A stretch of DNA of 64,000 nt from Mesodorylaimus sp. YZB2_4 (GCA_030248295.1 JASANH010000510.1:186001-250000); one strand, 5' to 3'. Positions 35,080 through 46,818 are shown, numbered from the stretch's first letter. Notes: generated by a model not told the origin, from the letters alone. A program made the numbers and translations.

Positions 35080-35420
35080 CGATACCAGCATCGACCGATC
35101 CGACCTTAGGCCTGGATCCTGATCCCGATCCGATCCAGCCGCTCCGCTTCCTCGCTGTCACACTTTCTGTCACTTTCTATCAGACCACTCCAAAGGACAT
35201 AGGAGAATTAACCATCGCCTAAAAAGGGATTAAATGCTGATTTAAGAGAACAAAAGGATTTTCTCATCATAATATGCCACTTTATCATTTTCTAGCAAAA
35301 AAACGCAGAAATTTTTAGTTAGCGATTCGGCCGATCGAGCAGTCGGATGGGATCGCGAACCAATCCTCCGCTCGGATTGGCGAATCGGTTCGGCCGGATC
35401 GGTCGATGCTAGGTTCGATA
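35080..35420. mobile_element. MITE-like element with AGCATCGACCGATCCG inverted ends
   Basis: AGCATCGACCGATCCGACC at 35087 is mirrored by GGCCGGATCGGTCGATGCT ending at 35410. About 325 bases, no coding potential. The interior repeats GATC-based words (CCGATCCGATCC, CGGCCGATCGAGCAG). Confidence 0.55.
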
Positions 35421-36485
35421 CACCCATTTGAACAGCTAGCCTTGCATGAACACGAGAAATTTTTTATCTTACCTGAATTATCCCGATTCATTCACGAACA
35501 TCACTCGCGCTCATCTCGTTACGAAGCCTATTGTGCAGTATCCCAAATGGCTTGTGGCTCGATATTTCTATTCGAATGCTAAGAAAGATCTCAAATTGCA
35601 GTTAGGTTATATGTACGGGAGACATATAACTTATACTGTATGCATTTGAAATAGGCAGGCGAAACTTTTTCATACAGGTGACTAGATGATAAATCCAGAC
35701 ACAAAGATGAAAGATAAATTATAGTTTCTATAGATATCGATAAATGCAGATATATCTATTACGATTAAGAGGATAGACACAGTATTGGATGAAAACAACT
35801 TCAAAATCTCCCCATACACAGTGTGGTGGTATTTAATAAGTCGAAAAAGCCACTTGTTATAGGAATATTTGATATAAGCAGCCTAAAAGTCATCCGCACA
35901 AGCTTTGCACAAAAATTGCAATCGCTTTTTGGAATGGCAGTTTGGCTTCCCCATACATAGTACGCTGTGTATACAAGGAAAAAAGCTAATTTAAAGAAAA
36001 AGCCGTGCACATATTCCCGTGAAAACTCAAAAACAGAACGCGATCATTTGCTTTTTTGCCATGTGTAAAAGAGGTTGGGGAAAATCCCCTCATACCTCCA
36101 CAAAATGGCAAAAACCTTCACCAAAACCTTCACAGGCCAGTCCCCTCCACAAAAACCTCCACTAGGCCAAAATCCCGTCTAAGATGACGGAAAACCTTCA
36201 CATCTGGCAACCCTGTTTAGATGATAGACACAGTGTTTATGGTAATTTCAATTTCAAAAGTTACTTTTACCACGCGCACAATCTCGAAATGTCTTGCGTT
36301 GTAACATTCGGAAAATAGGAAACTCGCTCCCCGCATCATTCGTTGACTGACACAATATGGTTCTTAGAGTCCAAGCCTATCTTGTACTGTTTGAATTCGC
36401 AAACGTCAAGCCTGGAACTATCAGCATGCAACATGCAGTAGCTTCGGGATATATATATACAATATCGGGATAAACCTAATGTTTT
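35421..36485. other. intergenic, nothing recognised
   Basis: AT-rich. 36090-36180 repeats ACCTTCAC(A/C)AAAACCTCCAC-like words. Confidence 0.3.
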
Positions 36486-36489
36486 CCGC

Positions 36490-36565
36490 TGTCGATCTGG
36501 ATGGATCCATCAGAATCCACATCTGGATCCATTGTGAATCCACTGTGGAATTCTCAGATGGAATT
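36490..36565. repeat. GGATCC/TGGAATCCA-rich palindromic patch 4
   Basis: Contains TGGATGGATCCATCAGAATCC, ATCTGGATCCATTGTGAATCC and TGTGGAATTC. It abuts the TTAACG patch at 36570. Confidence 0.5.
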
Positions 36566-36569
36566 AAAG

Positions 36570-36722
36570 TTGTTAACCGTTAACGCTATTAACGATATTT
36601 AACGCGTTAACGGCATCGTTTTTGGCTAACGTTATTAACGGTAACGATAACGATATATATTTTCAGAGAACGCGTTATAACGGTAACGGTATCTTTTTTG
36701 TGTCGAATAACGCGTTATTTGT
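36570..36722. repeat. TTAACG/CGTTA repeat patch 2
   Basis: Overlapping TTAACG, CGTTAAC, TAACGATA and AACGCGTTA words over about 150 bases. Confidence 0.6.
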
Positions 36723-37154
36723 GCATACACTACTACAGCGTCAAATTTAAAATCTGCCCTTGTTTCCAGCGATATAGCATGAGATGTCTGCTAATGGGGG
36801 GGGGGGGGGATGTTCCGCATCCGCGGACAGACAGTGTGAGTGTGTCAGTGATTATATGTATTTTTGTGTTTCGTCATTCGACGCCAGCGTGTCATTGGAT
36901 GTCGCCTGATTGGTTATCAGAAATTTCTTCATTAAGAAATTTTCGATATTGATATCCAAAATAATGTCGAATTTGGGAGTAGGAAATAATACTGATGACA
37001 AAGACTGTATTAATATAACAGATCCAGTCACTTTGTATGGCAGCACTTTTAATGAATATGCTCGTGGGACATTGTTGTGATAACACGCGCATATATGCTT
37101 TTTCGACCCAAGTAAAATGCAGTAAGCTTGATGTCACGCTGGGTTGATAATAAA
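36723..37154. other. sequence between two TTAACG patches
   Basis: Includes a poly-G run near 36797. No gene recognised. With the flanking patches it may be one repeat unit. Confidence 0.3.
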
Positions 37155-37290
37155 AATAACGATATTTAACGCGTTAACGATATATTTTGGAACGCGTTAA
37201 CGATTAACGGTAACGATATCTTTTTGGCAGGATATCGTTAACTGTAACGATAAACGATATCTTTTTTCGCTAACGATATCAACACTAGAT
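37155..37290. repeat. TTAACG/CGTTA repeat patch 3
   Basis: AACGATATTTAACGCGTTAACG, GGAACGCGTTAACG and GGATATCGTTAACTG continue the style of 36570-36722. Confidence 0.6.
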
Positions 37291-37460
37291 GGAATCCATG
37301 CAGCTCCACGGATTATCCACCTGATTCCAGTAGAGATCCACGTGGATGGATCTTGGATCCACGTGGATTTATTATGGAATGGCATGGATCCATGTGGAAT
37401 GCATGGAAATCAGTGGATTCATGGAGATATTGGTGGATCCACAAAGGAACTTGGTGGAGC
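37285..37460. repeat. GGATCC/TGGAATCCA-rich palindromic patch 5
   Basis: Contains ATCCACGTGGATGGATC, TTGGATCCACGTGGAT, GGCATGGATCCATGTGGAA and GGTGGATCCAC. It abuts TTAACG patch 3. Confidence 0.55.
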
Positions 37461-38516
37461 TGGGAATCTGGGTTTTGACATTGACTCAGAATTGGCCTTT
37501 CTTGAAAATTTAAAGAAAGCTCTGTGGACACGCCCCCTTGTCCCACCAGGTAGCTCGCATGCCGCTCCTTCTCTCCACAGCCTTCGCCCAAGGTTGGGAG
37601 GAGGAAGGCGACGGCTGAGCCCGCCTGTGTGAATATGACGATTTCCCGCGCTTGTCCAGTCTTGTTTTTTGACTCACATAGGGCTGACGTGTTGAAGTAA
37701 ACTGCATCTTTTTGAAACACTGAAACTTTAACTTGGACAAAAAGATCCTATACACAGTTTAATACGGTCTTTAGGTTATGTCGAGTTGAGAGTATTTTGA
37801 ATCGTACTGTGCAAATTTTTGCCAGGTAGGTAAGCGGTGAGACTTTGACAGCATTTCTGCAATTTTGACTGTGACAGGATTTAAAAATATACATACGAGT
37901 TTGACAGAATTTTGACTTTGACTGAAGTCAATTGCAACCCCACAGTCATCCCTTCTCGTCTACCACCATACTTGGCAGACACGCTTCTTTGGAGACGTCA
38001 GACTCGAGCAGGCGTGAGTGTTGCGCCTAACGGCCCCCCTCATCAGGTCATGACCTTACTAGCAACGGGTGTGTAGCCACATCGAGAGCCGAAGCAGGAC
38101 AAGATCAAACCAAAAAACGGTGTTAGCCACTCCAGCACCAGAGTCAGGGACTTACAGGCTACATATGAAGGCATGAGAAGGGCGTAGTGGAAGCAAGGCA
38201 ACACTCTATGGGACAAATTACTTGAACAAGTGTGTAAGATTGGTGGGGAAGAGGGAGAAGTTAGGTTGGTTAGAATGATAAGCTAATGCTGGCTGCACGC
38301 AAATTTATGTGAATGGTTTACATGCATCACTTTTAAAGTACCCTTGGCCCTGGCAGGAGTTGCCCTGTGCGAACTGTTTGTTGCATTACAACTTCGCCCA
38401 TTACCTCTCCTGGGAGTGGGACCAGAAATTACTTGCTGAGGATCCAGCAGAGCCCCGAAGAATTCCGCTTTTATTGTTATTTCGCAAAGCTTTCGTCCAA
38501 AGTTTGTCCAATTATG
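37461..38516. other. intergenic, nothing recognised
   Basis: Overlapping frames of 80-135 codons without recognisable domains. Confidence 0.3.
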
Positions 38517-39253
38517 ACTGGGGGCCATCCATAAACCGCGTCCACCAAAAAACGCGTTTTTTTGACTCCCCCTCCCCCTATCCACCTTATGTCCATTTCA
38601 GCTTGACCCCCTACGCCCCCCCCCTCGCCTCCGCAGCCAATACTCATTCTAAAAAATCATTTCTCCCAGCATCGACTAATCCGCTGAAATGATGGGCATG
38701 GGGTCTGTCTGATCCGAGTGCCACATCTCCCGGATTGACGACTAAAATTTTTCGCCTCGTAGTGCTTGAAGATTATTGATGTCTAACATACTACATGCAA
38801 TTGATAAATCAATTTTTCTCCCAAATTGGTATTGAATCCCGCTTCAGGAGCAGGTTAGTTCTTCATTTTTTCATTTTTTCTATTTTTGCACTGTCAGTCA
38901 GCGTGAAATAATACAAGGCCCTGGTTCGTTTGGATCTGGTTCAGTTCGGCAGCCTCGGTGGCGGTAATCGATCTTAGTATAGTGGTAAAAACTGAAATAT
39001 ATGTACTCGATCTTAGTCACCCGACGAGGATTTGTTGGATCAATGCTTGATGATTTAAATATTAGTAATTTTTTATCTAGAACCTTTTAACTCATGATAA
39101 TTTTGCTAATTTTCTGAGATATCTCCCACCAATTTTGTATAGTGGACGTCCACTTGGCGTTAGCCTCCTCCCTAACCCATCCACTTCCGTCCACTTTTCG
39201 CTGACCCCCATCCACTCCCGTAGGGCGGACGTCCTTTATGGATGACTCCCTAT
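38517..39253. mobile_element. MITE-like element with GGG..CATCCATAAA inverted ends
   Basis: The left end GGGGGCCATCCATAAACCGCGTCCACC (38520) is mirrored by GGCGGACGTCCTTTATGGATGACTCCC at 39224-39250, roughly 27-base imperfect inverted repeats. No transposase frame inside. The short minus-strand frame 39087-39269 is a shadow of the terminal repeat. Confidence 0.5.
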
Positions 39254-39845
39254 AGGATATGAATGCCATGGACTTCTAATCCTTTGTATCTCAATCGACG
39301 CTAGCACCTGAACACCTTTTCCTTGAATGTTTCTTGATTCCGTTTTTCTAGAGGATCATTTCTTGAAGATTAGCGACTATTTCTTGTACGCATATGCATG
39401 CTATCAGTTTGATCAGCAAAAATGGCACCAGGCAACGTAGATCCATAACAGTCATAAAACGATTCTTGCGCGAACATTTTGGCGCCTCATCAATCAAGAA
39501 AAAGAATCACCACTGGGCAAACGGCGAAGAGAGATTTAGAATCACGAAAAAAAGCAGCAGCGAGAACTTTTTTCAGACTACGCGGAAAACGAAAATTGAG
39601 ATGCTGACGTTCAAACGTAGGGCAAATTTGCCGAAGACGACTTCGCAACATGGGAGAGGATGAAAGATATACAATGGAGGATTCGCTCTTTTTCCAGCAA
39701 CAGGGCTGTCTATTTGATACAAATATTGGGTGACTTCTAGAATACATAACGTTATTTTGTGCCTGGGTAGCAAAATTTTTTAGGCCTGGCACCTTTTTTC
39801 GGTAATGCAATTTTTCTTACCTTCGCCTTTGCGTTGATACAGACC
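39254..39845. other. 5' flank of the GT11 pseudogene
   Basis: No other gene recognised. The two long frames here lie on opposite strands and show no domain. Confidence 0.3.
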
Positions 39846-40422
39846 ATGAGTCACGCAAGACAGAAGCTGTGTGGGCCATTCCTTGAATATTTTTGGTCAT
39901 GTAAAATCTTGCTCATGGTTTTATCCTTGTTATCACTTTTCTGTTTCTTTTTTTCTGATCGTAAGAACTTTGGACAAAGCTTACAGGCGTTTGCTTCCAC
40001 TGCTGTTGAAAAGGCGACCCGAACAACAACGGAATGTGGCTATCTAGTCAGGGCATTGTGTGGTGGACGATTGGGCAATCAAATGTTCGCTTATGCATCC
40101 TTTTATGGAACGGTCAAAGAACAAGAATTGCAAAATGCGAAAAAGACGCACTTTATTCGCGTTTCCCAAATTCCGTCCTTTATCCCAAACTCCCAATTAC
40201 GTGATCTTTGTTGATTTCAGGCTGTCGGAGCCAGCTCTTGATTTGTGCGCCATGAGTATGTGCGATCATATGATTATATCGACGGGTGCGTTAAGCTGGT
40301 GGGCTGGATTTTTCAGCTGCGGAATGGTTACTTCTCAAAATGAGTTTGCAAGGCCTGGATCGCGTCGTTTCTCGGAACATAACCAGGCCGAATATTTTCT
40401 TGACGACTGGATCCCACTATGA
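39846..40422 (+). pseudogene. GT11 fucosyltransferase pseudogene lacking its catalytic core
   Basis: From ATG 39846 the frame encodes a signal anchor (LLMVLSLLSLFCFFF), a short stem and the first GT11 block (GGRLGNQMFAYASFYG), and ends at TGA 40212-40214 just after RVSQIPSF. The C-terminal block then continues in the +1 frame (SEPALDLCAMSMCDHMI.., SWWAGFF, DDWIPL) to 40422. Roughly 180-190 residues present in the other GT11 copies are missing, including the HxRRGD donor motif, so no activity is expected. A short ATTTCAG acceptor-like sequence at the junction does not restore the frame with any nearby donor. It is diverged from the three intact copies (GNQMFAYA versus GSQMFVYA), so it is not a recent copy of any of them. 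Confidence 0.8.
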
Positions 40423-43135
40423 GACAATGTGATTTCCGGAATTTCTGCAGGCTTTGAAAAATTTCTGGGATACTGTATTCTACTTCAGAAATACATACTG
40501 TATGACGTTATTACAATCTGCGAAAGGCAAGCACCACGGTATCTGATAAAAAAGAGACAGGCGGATTCTGCAACTAAAGCAACTATGACACAGAAAACTT
40601 GTGCCAGAAAGTATATAATGCTTAAGAAATAAAAAACCTGCAAAAGATGCAAGGTTGCTTTGGATGGCGTTTGTTTTGTTCTCTTTATGTACGAGATCGA
40701 TTCATAAGTAATGAACAGTTTGGCAATAGATCCAGTTTCTTTAAAATGGTACGATGTAAGGAGCCCCATACAGGAATAATTACTCGCCTACGAGCGTTGG
40801 ATAAGATAATATCTTTTCAAAGAGAAGAGAAAGCAGATTTCAAACTATACTCTCTGGCCCCTCCACAGGTGCGAAATCTGAATCAAGAGCGACAGTAGAT
40901 ATGTTGGACTCACAAAAAGCAAGTTGAGATTTGAGGGTCATGACAGGCAGAATGAAGCAATAGCTAGCCGACTGCACAAGTTGTTCACATTATAGCAAGC
41001 TGATGTAATAGGCGGAATAGCCCTACATTGGAGAAGAGTTACAGAAACCTTCTCATATCTGTTTAACTCCAGTATTTGAGGAACACGCATGAGCATGGAG
41101 CCACACACAACCAACCCAAGCAGGTCACCTATAAATTATAAGATGTAACAACGACCAATTTTTCTGAGTAATTTCTTCTTGAGGAAGGGTCCATGTGTGT
41201 GGAGGCACGATAGGATTGCTGGATGTGGGCAGTGTAAAGTACAATTTCGCTGCTTCGGCTCATGTTCAAGGGTAAACTTTTTTATCTCCTTACATATTTC
41301 TGGTGGAATTTTGACGCACTTCCAATACAATGTCGCGAGATAAACCAGACCAGTTTTCTCTGCTAATCAAGGCAGGGTTCAAACTGCAAATGCAAAACTG
41401 CCTAGCATTGGAAATCAATTAGAAGATATATATTTAGGTAGTAGGAGGAGTTTGTATTGATTTGACCAGTATGGCAGCTGCAGACTCTGGCGAAGTAGTT
41501 TCCTTACTTACTAAACATTGGCTCGCCTACGTTGGCCCTGGACCAGGCGAGAAAGGGCCAAGGAGCAAAGGCGAAGCAAACGCTTTAGGTCGCTATTACA
41601 TCGTGGCATTAGAGCATGGCTCGAATGATGATTTAACAAAATCATGGAGTATTCGAGGCATATTTTATAATTTCTAGGATAAGTGATGACGATTTGTGCA
41701 TGAGTATGTACTTGTTCCTAGGCGAAGGCTCAAAATTTGAATAGTCGCAGTTTGTTTGCTCTGACGGTGGGGGATAAACGACACATTTGGGAGATGTCTC
41801 ACAATCATTATTTGGACCGGTTAAATCTTGCTAAAGACCTCAAAGAATTAATCTTATTTCATCTCATGCAACTTCAGCTGCTTATAACAAATTCGTGTCA
41901 ACCCGATTAGAAATTTCGGGTCAGGGACATTCGGGTCGGTGTCGGTCGAGCTAGGTCGTGTTGACCTGATCTGGAGTCTATTTACTGCACTGGCACAGAC
42001 CAGCAGAAACTGGGCGAACAAAAAGTAAGTAATACAAGATCATCAATCACGAATACTCTGTGAGCCCCCTCGTGATCTGTGGTTCTTATACAATAATATG
42101 GGTTCTTATCTGTGGTGGGTGTATGGGTTCGTAATCTGTGCTTCTTATATATAATATCAATACCTCAGAACTAGCTCGTTCGGATACATAGCGTTCGCTT
42201 TTAGGCTTTATACCATGGCGTGAATGCATCTTCGTCGCACCTGTAAGACTTATGTATGATATTAACTCGCGTGGGAGGATAAAGTTATGTGAGGAAAAAA
42301 TTTATCATTTCATAAGCCATATTTATTGCAAGTTTTCGTGCAGCGATTAGCCCTGATCTCCGATGTCCTTTCTCCTTATCGCAGGCCTTGGGCCTTCCTT
42401 TGTCCTTATCTCAGGCCTTCGGCACGTCCTTGCATCCACCTTGGCTACGTCGCTCTGTACCCTGTTATCTGTTGTAATCATAAAAACCATCAGAGGTAGT
42501 GCAGACATTTCAGGACCACATGACAATTGAGAGCCTTTTTCCAACAAAGCCCCTCATGACTTCATTGACTTTAAGGGGTGGTATGTGCTGTACGTGCGCG
42601 GTGCTTGACTGTTTGGCCGCGCATATGCCTATTTTGCATTGGTAGCGTAAGCTCCACCTACCGCCCACTCTGTCTTTACATTCTGTATGCCCGCATGATT
42701 TTGTGCACTTTCTTTGCATTCTGACTAGTAGTTTGGTGCTTGGTAAAATCGATTAGAACTCCGTGCCTTTTGACTGAACACCCATACGTAAGAGGGTGCC
42801 AACGTTGTTCTATTTAGACTTTGCATGCACTCCCATAAAAGCTTGAACGCCTGGAATAACATCGCATCGCACTTGTTTACTTACCTGGTGTCCAATGCCT
42901 CGGATGAGACGCGTGCACTAGAGGCTGGTACTCAACAAACAAAAAGCAGCCCTTGTGCGTTATCACCTGCTAGCTGCATTCAGCTTCTAACAACAGTTCG
43001 CTCCACAAAACAATTGACTTTTATACTCCTATTGGAAAGGATGGAGGCTTGAATCGCTCAGGTAGATCCAGGTCCCCTGGTGTTAGCAGTAGATCTTAAT
43101 TATTGAAATCCATCGCTGCAGAACTACGCAAAGCC
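40423..43135. other. intergenic, no confident gene
   Basis: AATAAA near 40627 could have served the GT11 pseudogene. A 70-codon frame from ATG 41471 (MAAADSGEVVSLLTK..) with GPGPGEKGP is unrecognised. 41190-41280 resembles part of the mini-Polinton TIR (GGCAGTGTAAAG, CATGTTCAA). 41915-41960 is rich in TCGGGTCGG words. Confidence 0.3.
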
Positions 43136-44215
43136 ATGAAGTCCAGCGATAACCTTTTGTCTTCAAGCGACTTACCTGAGGCCAAAGTACTTTTTAAGGC
43201 AGAAGCCCTTATTGGACGATTTTCCATAGGAAAAGCCAAAACGTCGTGTAAAACCCGGTTGCTGGTTGCTATCTTATTTGTGAGCTGCTTCTTCCTAGTA
43301 TTCTCATTTTTTGATATTTTACCACCCGAGTATTCCATCGGTTATATCAAATCCAAATCGAGAAAAGTAGTCTCAAACACCTCGAACTACATATTCTGCT
43401 ACCAACCGAGTAATTCCACAATAATTTTCATAGATGCCACTCCAGATAAGGACAATGAAACCCGGTGGCACTGGATGGAAAGGTGTTCCTTCATCACAGC
43501 CGCTTTTCACAACAGCGATATCGGAGTGTGCGTCTTGACCCGACGACTACAACTCATTGATTCATTCAACATATACGAGCCATTCCTATTTTCAAATTTG
43601 GAATTTGCGCCATTGAATTCTTCACTTATTTTCGAGAACACGTCTGCCTACGACTGGTATGTGGAATACGCATTGAATCAGAGTCGAGTATCGGCCCATA
43701 TCACGTACGAATTGAGTGATGCACTTCGTTACGCATACCTGTTCAAATATGGCGGCAGGTATATGGACACTGACTCGTGGACTCTGAGGAACCTGAGTGC
43801 ATTCATGAACGTTATGGGGTGGGCAGACAGCGGCACTATCGCCAACGGGCTGCTCTTTTTTGAGCAAGGACACCAGTTCATGAAAGCAGCTATAGATGGT
43901 ATTAAAAAATATTTTGTGCCTGGTCGATGGGGGTCGATCGGGCCGCAAATGATGCTAGCCATTCATCGAAGTAATGTGGTCGACAATACTACTTACAGCA
44001 TTGTACAGCCCAGAGTCTTCTTCCCCTCGCATTGGACGCAGTATAGATACGCACTGTCTCCAGACTGGCTTGATTACATGCATCGTGTTAGTAATGAGTC
44101 TTACACTTTGCATTTGTATGGCCGTATGTTAACTTTGAGTCATTTGTATGAGTCGCAACCGCCGAATAATAGTTTTGCTGGTGAAATATTTCATGATTAT
44201 TGCGAGCTGACTTAA
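43136..44215 (+). CDS. GT32 alpha-1,4-Gal/GlcNAc-transferase-like protein, gene 1
   Basis: A 359-residue type II membrane glycosyltransferase resembling A4GALT (Gb3 synthase) and A4GNT, Golgi enzymes using UDP-sugars. ATG 43136 is used because the longer frame begins at a TTG (43103). Order of features: basic cytoplasmic tail of about 35 residues, anchor RLLVAILFVSCFFLVFSFF, stem, STIIFIDATPDKDNETRWHW, then the catalytic signature SDALRYAYLFKYGGRYMDTD with the metal-binding DTD at about residues 211-213. GLLFFEQGHQFM and WGSIGP follow. Multiple N-glycosylation sequons. Single exon. Donor and acceptor sugars cannot be read from sequence. Confidence 0.85.
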   Translation: MKSSDNLLSSSDLPEAKVLFKAEALIGRFSIGKAKTSCKTRLLVAILFVSCFFLVFSFFDILPPEYSIGYIKSKSRKVVSNTSNYIFCYQPSNSTIIFIDATPDKDNETRWHWMERCSFITAAFHNSDIGVCVLTRRLQLIDSFNIYEPFLFSNLEFAPLNSSLIFENTSAYDWYVEYALNQSRVSAHITYELSDALRYAYLFKYGGRYMDTDSWTLRNLSAFMNVMGWADSGTIANGLLFFEQGHQFMKAAIDGIKKYFVPGRWGSIGPQMMLAIHRSNVVDNTTYSIVQPRVFFPSHWTQYRYALSPDWLDYMHRVSNESYTLHLYGRMLTLSHLYESQPPNNSFAGEIFHDYCELT

Positions 44216-46192
44216 ATTCTTACTGTGGAATGGTAAAAATGGTGGAGGTTGACGCTCAATACATAGCCCTTAAGAAAATTTCCAATAGAAGCTCTGCACG
44301 AACTACCTACTGCAATGTGAACTGACTGCTTCGCTTGTCAGAGCTCCTAACAGATCAGAGCAGCGAGTAGTCCTCGAAACGCTTCTTTGGCGCCGCCAAA
44401 GGGGATCATGTGGCACTTCAACCATGTTTGACCTTTATGTAGCAAACAAAATGTGGCCAAAGATGCTTCTGGTAACGCTCAATTACGATATACTAAAATG
44501 TAGGTAACAATAGACTCTTCTGCATGCACAGAACGTGCACCCACTATCGCATGTATAGTGGGCAAATATGGGTGGGTCAAGTAACGCATAGCTCACGATC
44601 TATTCCCGTAGAGCCTATGACGTTAGCAACGCCGCAGGTCTGAATTTATAAGAGACATCCGTATCTTATCAAGTGTCTTCGTTCGCTTGTTGACTTACTC
44701 GCGAAGTTTCAACATTTTTTCTATAAAAGCGCTAAAAATGTACAGCAAACTCTGCCCATTTTTGAAAATTTCATACTCTACATACACGTACTTTTGCTCC
44801 CGCATTGCAAAAGTTTAGGCTTTTCCCCGTGACTTTAGAAGTCTGCGGGCTCAGATTTCATGGATGATACAGTATGCAGTATGCACAGATTTACTTGCAT
44901 GGAATATTCGTGGTTGGTACTCGTATGCCAATGTAGGTTCAATGCTGATCACCAATGCCAGCACGATTACAGCTCAACACGGTGCTAGGTACGTATACAG
45001 CACATACCGGTACGTTTAGAAAGTCATAGGAGGTTTTACAATTTTCCCAGAGAGCAATGCAAATCGGCTGACATGTAACACACGCACAACATCGGGTGCT
45101 CGAAATGTCTGTCTTCCTTGAATTCACAGCAGCAGTGGATATCCACAAGTCGACCATTTAAATATGCCGAACCGGTCATTGCTGAAAACATGTGCCGTAG
45201 ATGGTTCATCAGGGAAAATCGAAGGACCCAAATAATTCAATGTAAATGGCATTCACATCTTCCTCAATGCCATCCATTGTTTTTCCCTGTAACGAGAATA
45301 AAGTAGACTGGCTTTTTCTAGCCATCTCTGAGCAGTCTTTCAGCCATAATCCTTTGACTTTCTGCAGGCTCGCAGTACTGCAGGTCCTACTGACGGGTAG
45401 TTACCTAATTATTGATACCTAACCAAAACTACACAATAGGAAGAGAGTGGCAAAAGAAATAGCGATGGGCGGTGTTGGAACATCAGAACGAAGAGTTGTG
45501 CGTCTTTTCATTATTAACCAGAAAGTATTCCTCGAACACATCTCTTTGGCTTATCTAACTGCAAAAATCAAAAATCATTTCTTGAACACTTACTAGTCAC
45601 AGATTAGAAACTCGTGGCAACCGCATTACACATTTGAAATTATTGTCAAGAATTCTCGCCTCGTGAGTCCCCGCGCATTTAATTTCTTTCGCCGGAATCG
45701 AAATTACAAGGAGCTTTATAGAATATCAGAGGGAGGTAGGTCGAAGTACGCAATACTTCATCCGGGTCCGTTGTCTTCCTATTTCCGATGACGTTAGTCA
45801 CAAGTGAAGTTCGAAAAATTAGTGCGAGGTAAGGATCGAAGAGTGGCAGAATGTGACTATGGGACAGCGGCGCCCACAGTAGCGGGTATAATGACTCGAG
45901 AGTTGTGTAGAGCTTGCTAGAAGCAAAACTGCGACGCCTGCTGGGCACCTCCTAACTTTTCTAATGACAAATCTAGCGGGCTTCCTTTGATCAAAGAGGA
46001 GTCAAGGTAGCACTTCAAAGTATTTCTTATCCGTGCAGAGGACTTTCTGAAAGCAGAAAAACCCAAGAGCAACAAGAGATAGACCTGACTCTGTTTCCTG
46101 ACTTGTGTACAATACTAGTCATGTGAGTCTGGCACCTCGTTATTGGTAATGCCCACATATGACCCCCATAATATCAGGAGTGGACACATAGT
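44216..46192. other. intergenic, nothing recognised
   Basis: Only scattered frames of 60-90 codons. No repeat family recognised. Confidence 0.3.
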
Positions 46193-46818
46193 AAATTTCT
46201 AAAAAGATCTGTTATCAGGCAACGAAAAGGTTAGCCCAGCCACCCTACTCTAACCAAATGCAAGACGAGACTAGGTTGGCTGGGCTCCCTCGGCGGCACA
46301 TGCTTGAGTGGGTTATACTTATGTGGACGTGATATATCTACGTTTATGTTGCATTCAAGGCGGGGCTTACAATCGTACTCCCACACTCACCCATAATGCA
46401 TGCCTCTGTGATGTATACTCGGTGCATCGTTGAGTCGTGGGGTCGACTCCCTGTGGGGCTTTATGTTTTCCCTTTCTCACCGAAGGCACACCCACACGAA
46501 TACACTTATTCGTATTTTGGAGTAAGTTAGGAAGTTGGTGGTTTTGGAATACGATTCCCTTTTGTTACCTCGAACTTACTTGGGAAACAGCGAGGACTTG
46601 CTGCAGTAGGGTTGCATCTGCCGTGACATTACGAGTACTGAATGTCTTGCACAAGCCTGTTACACTTTTAATTAGTGACAGTGTAGCCATTTTGTTTGAT
46701 CAAAATTACAAACGCCGCCGAAGGAGCCCAGCCAGCCTCGTCTCGCCTGGCATTTGGTCAGAATAAGGTGACTGGGCTAAACTTTTCGTTGTCTGATAAC
46801 AGATTTTTTTAGAAATAA
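46193..46818. mobile_element. TTATCAG-family non-autonomous DNA transposon, near-complete copy
   Basis: The left end ATCTGTTATCAGGCAACGAAAAGG.. and right end ..CTTTTCGTTGTCTGATAACAGAT are inverted, and similarity continues inward about 100 bases to CGGCGGC. Each terminal repeat contains its own inverted pair, AGCCCAGCCACC..GGTTGGCTGGGCT, so the ends can fold as hairpins. The interior (46375-46690) matches 14515-15260. GGGGTCGACTCCC near 46440 is B-box-like. No transposase. Confidence 0.7.

Noticed and set aside
40195..40218. Tiny intron rescuing the GT11 pseudogene
   Set aside because: The GTGATC..ATTTCAG segment is only 20 bases and its removal does not bring the two frames into register. 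The catalytic core would still be absent.
43103..43135. Longer N-terminus for GT32 gene 1 starting at 43103
   Set aside because: Position 43103 is TTG. ATG 43136 is preferred.
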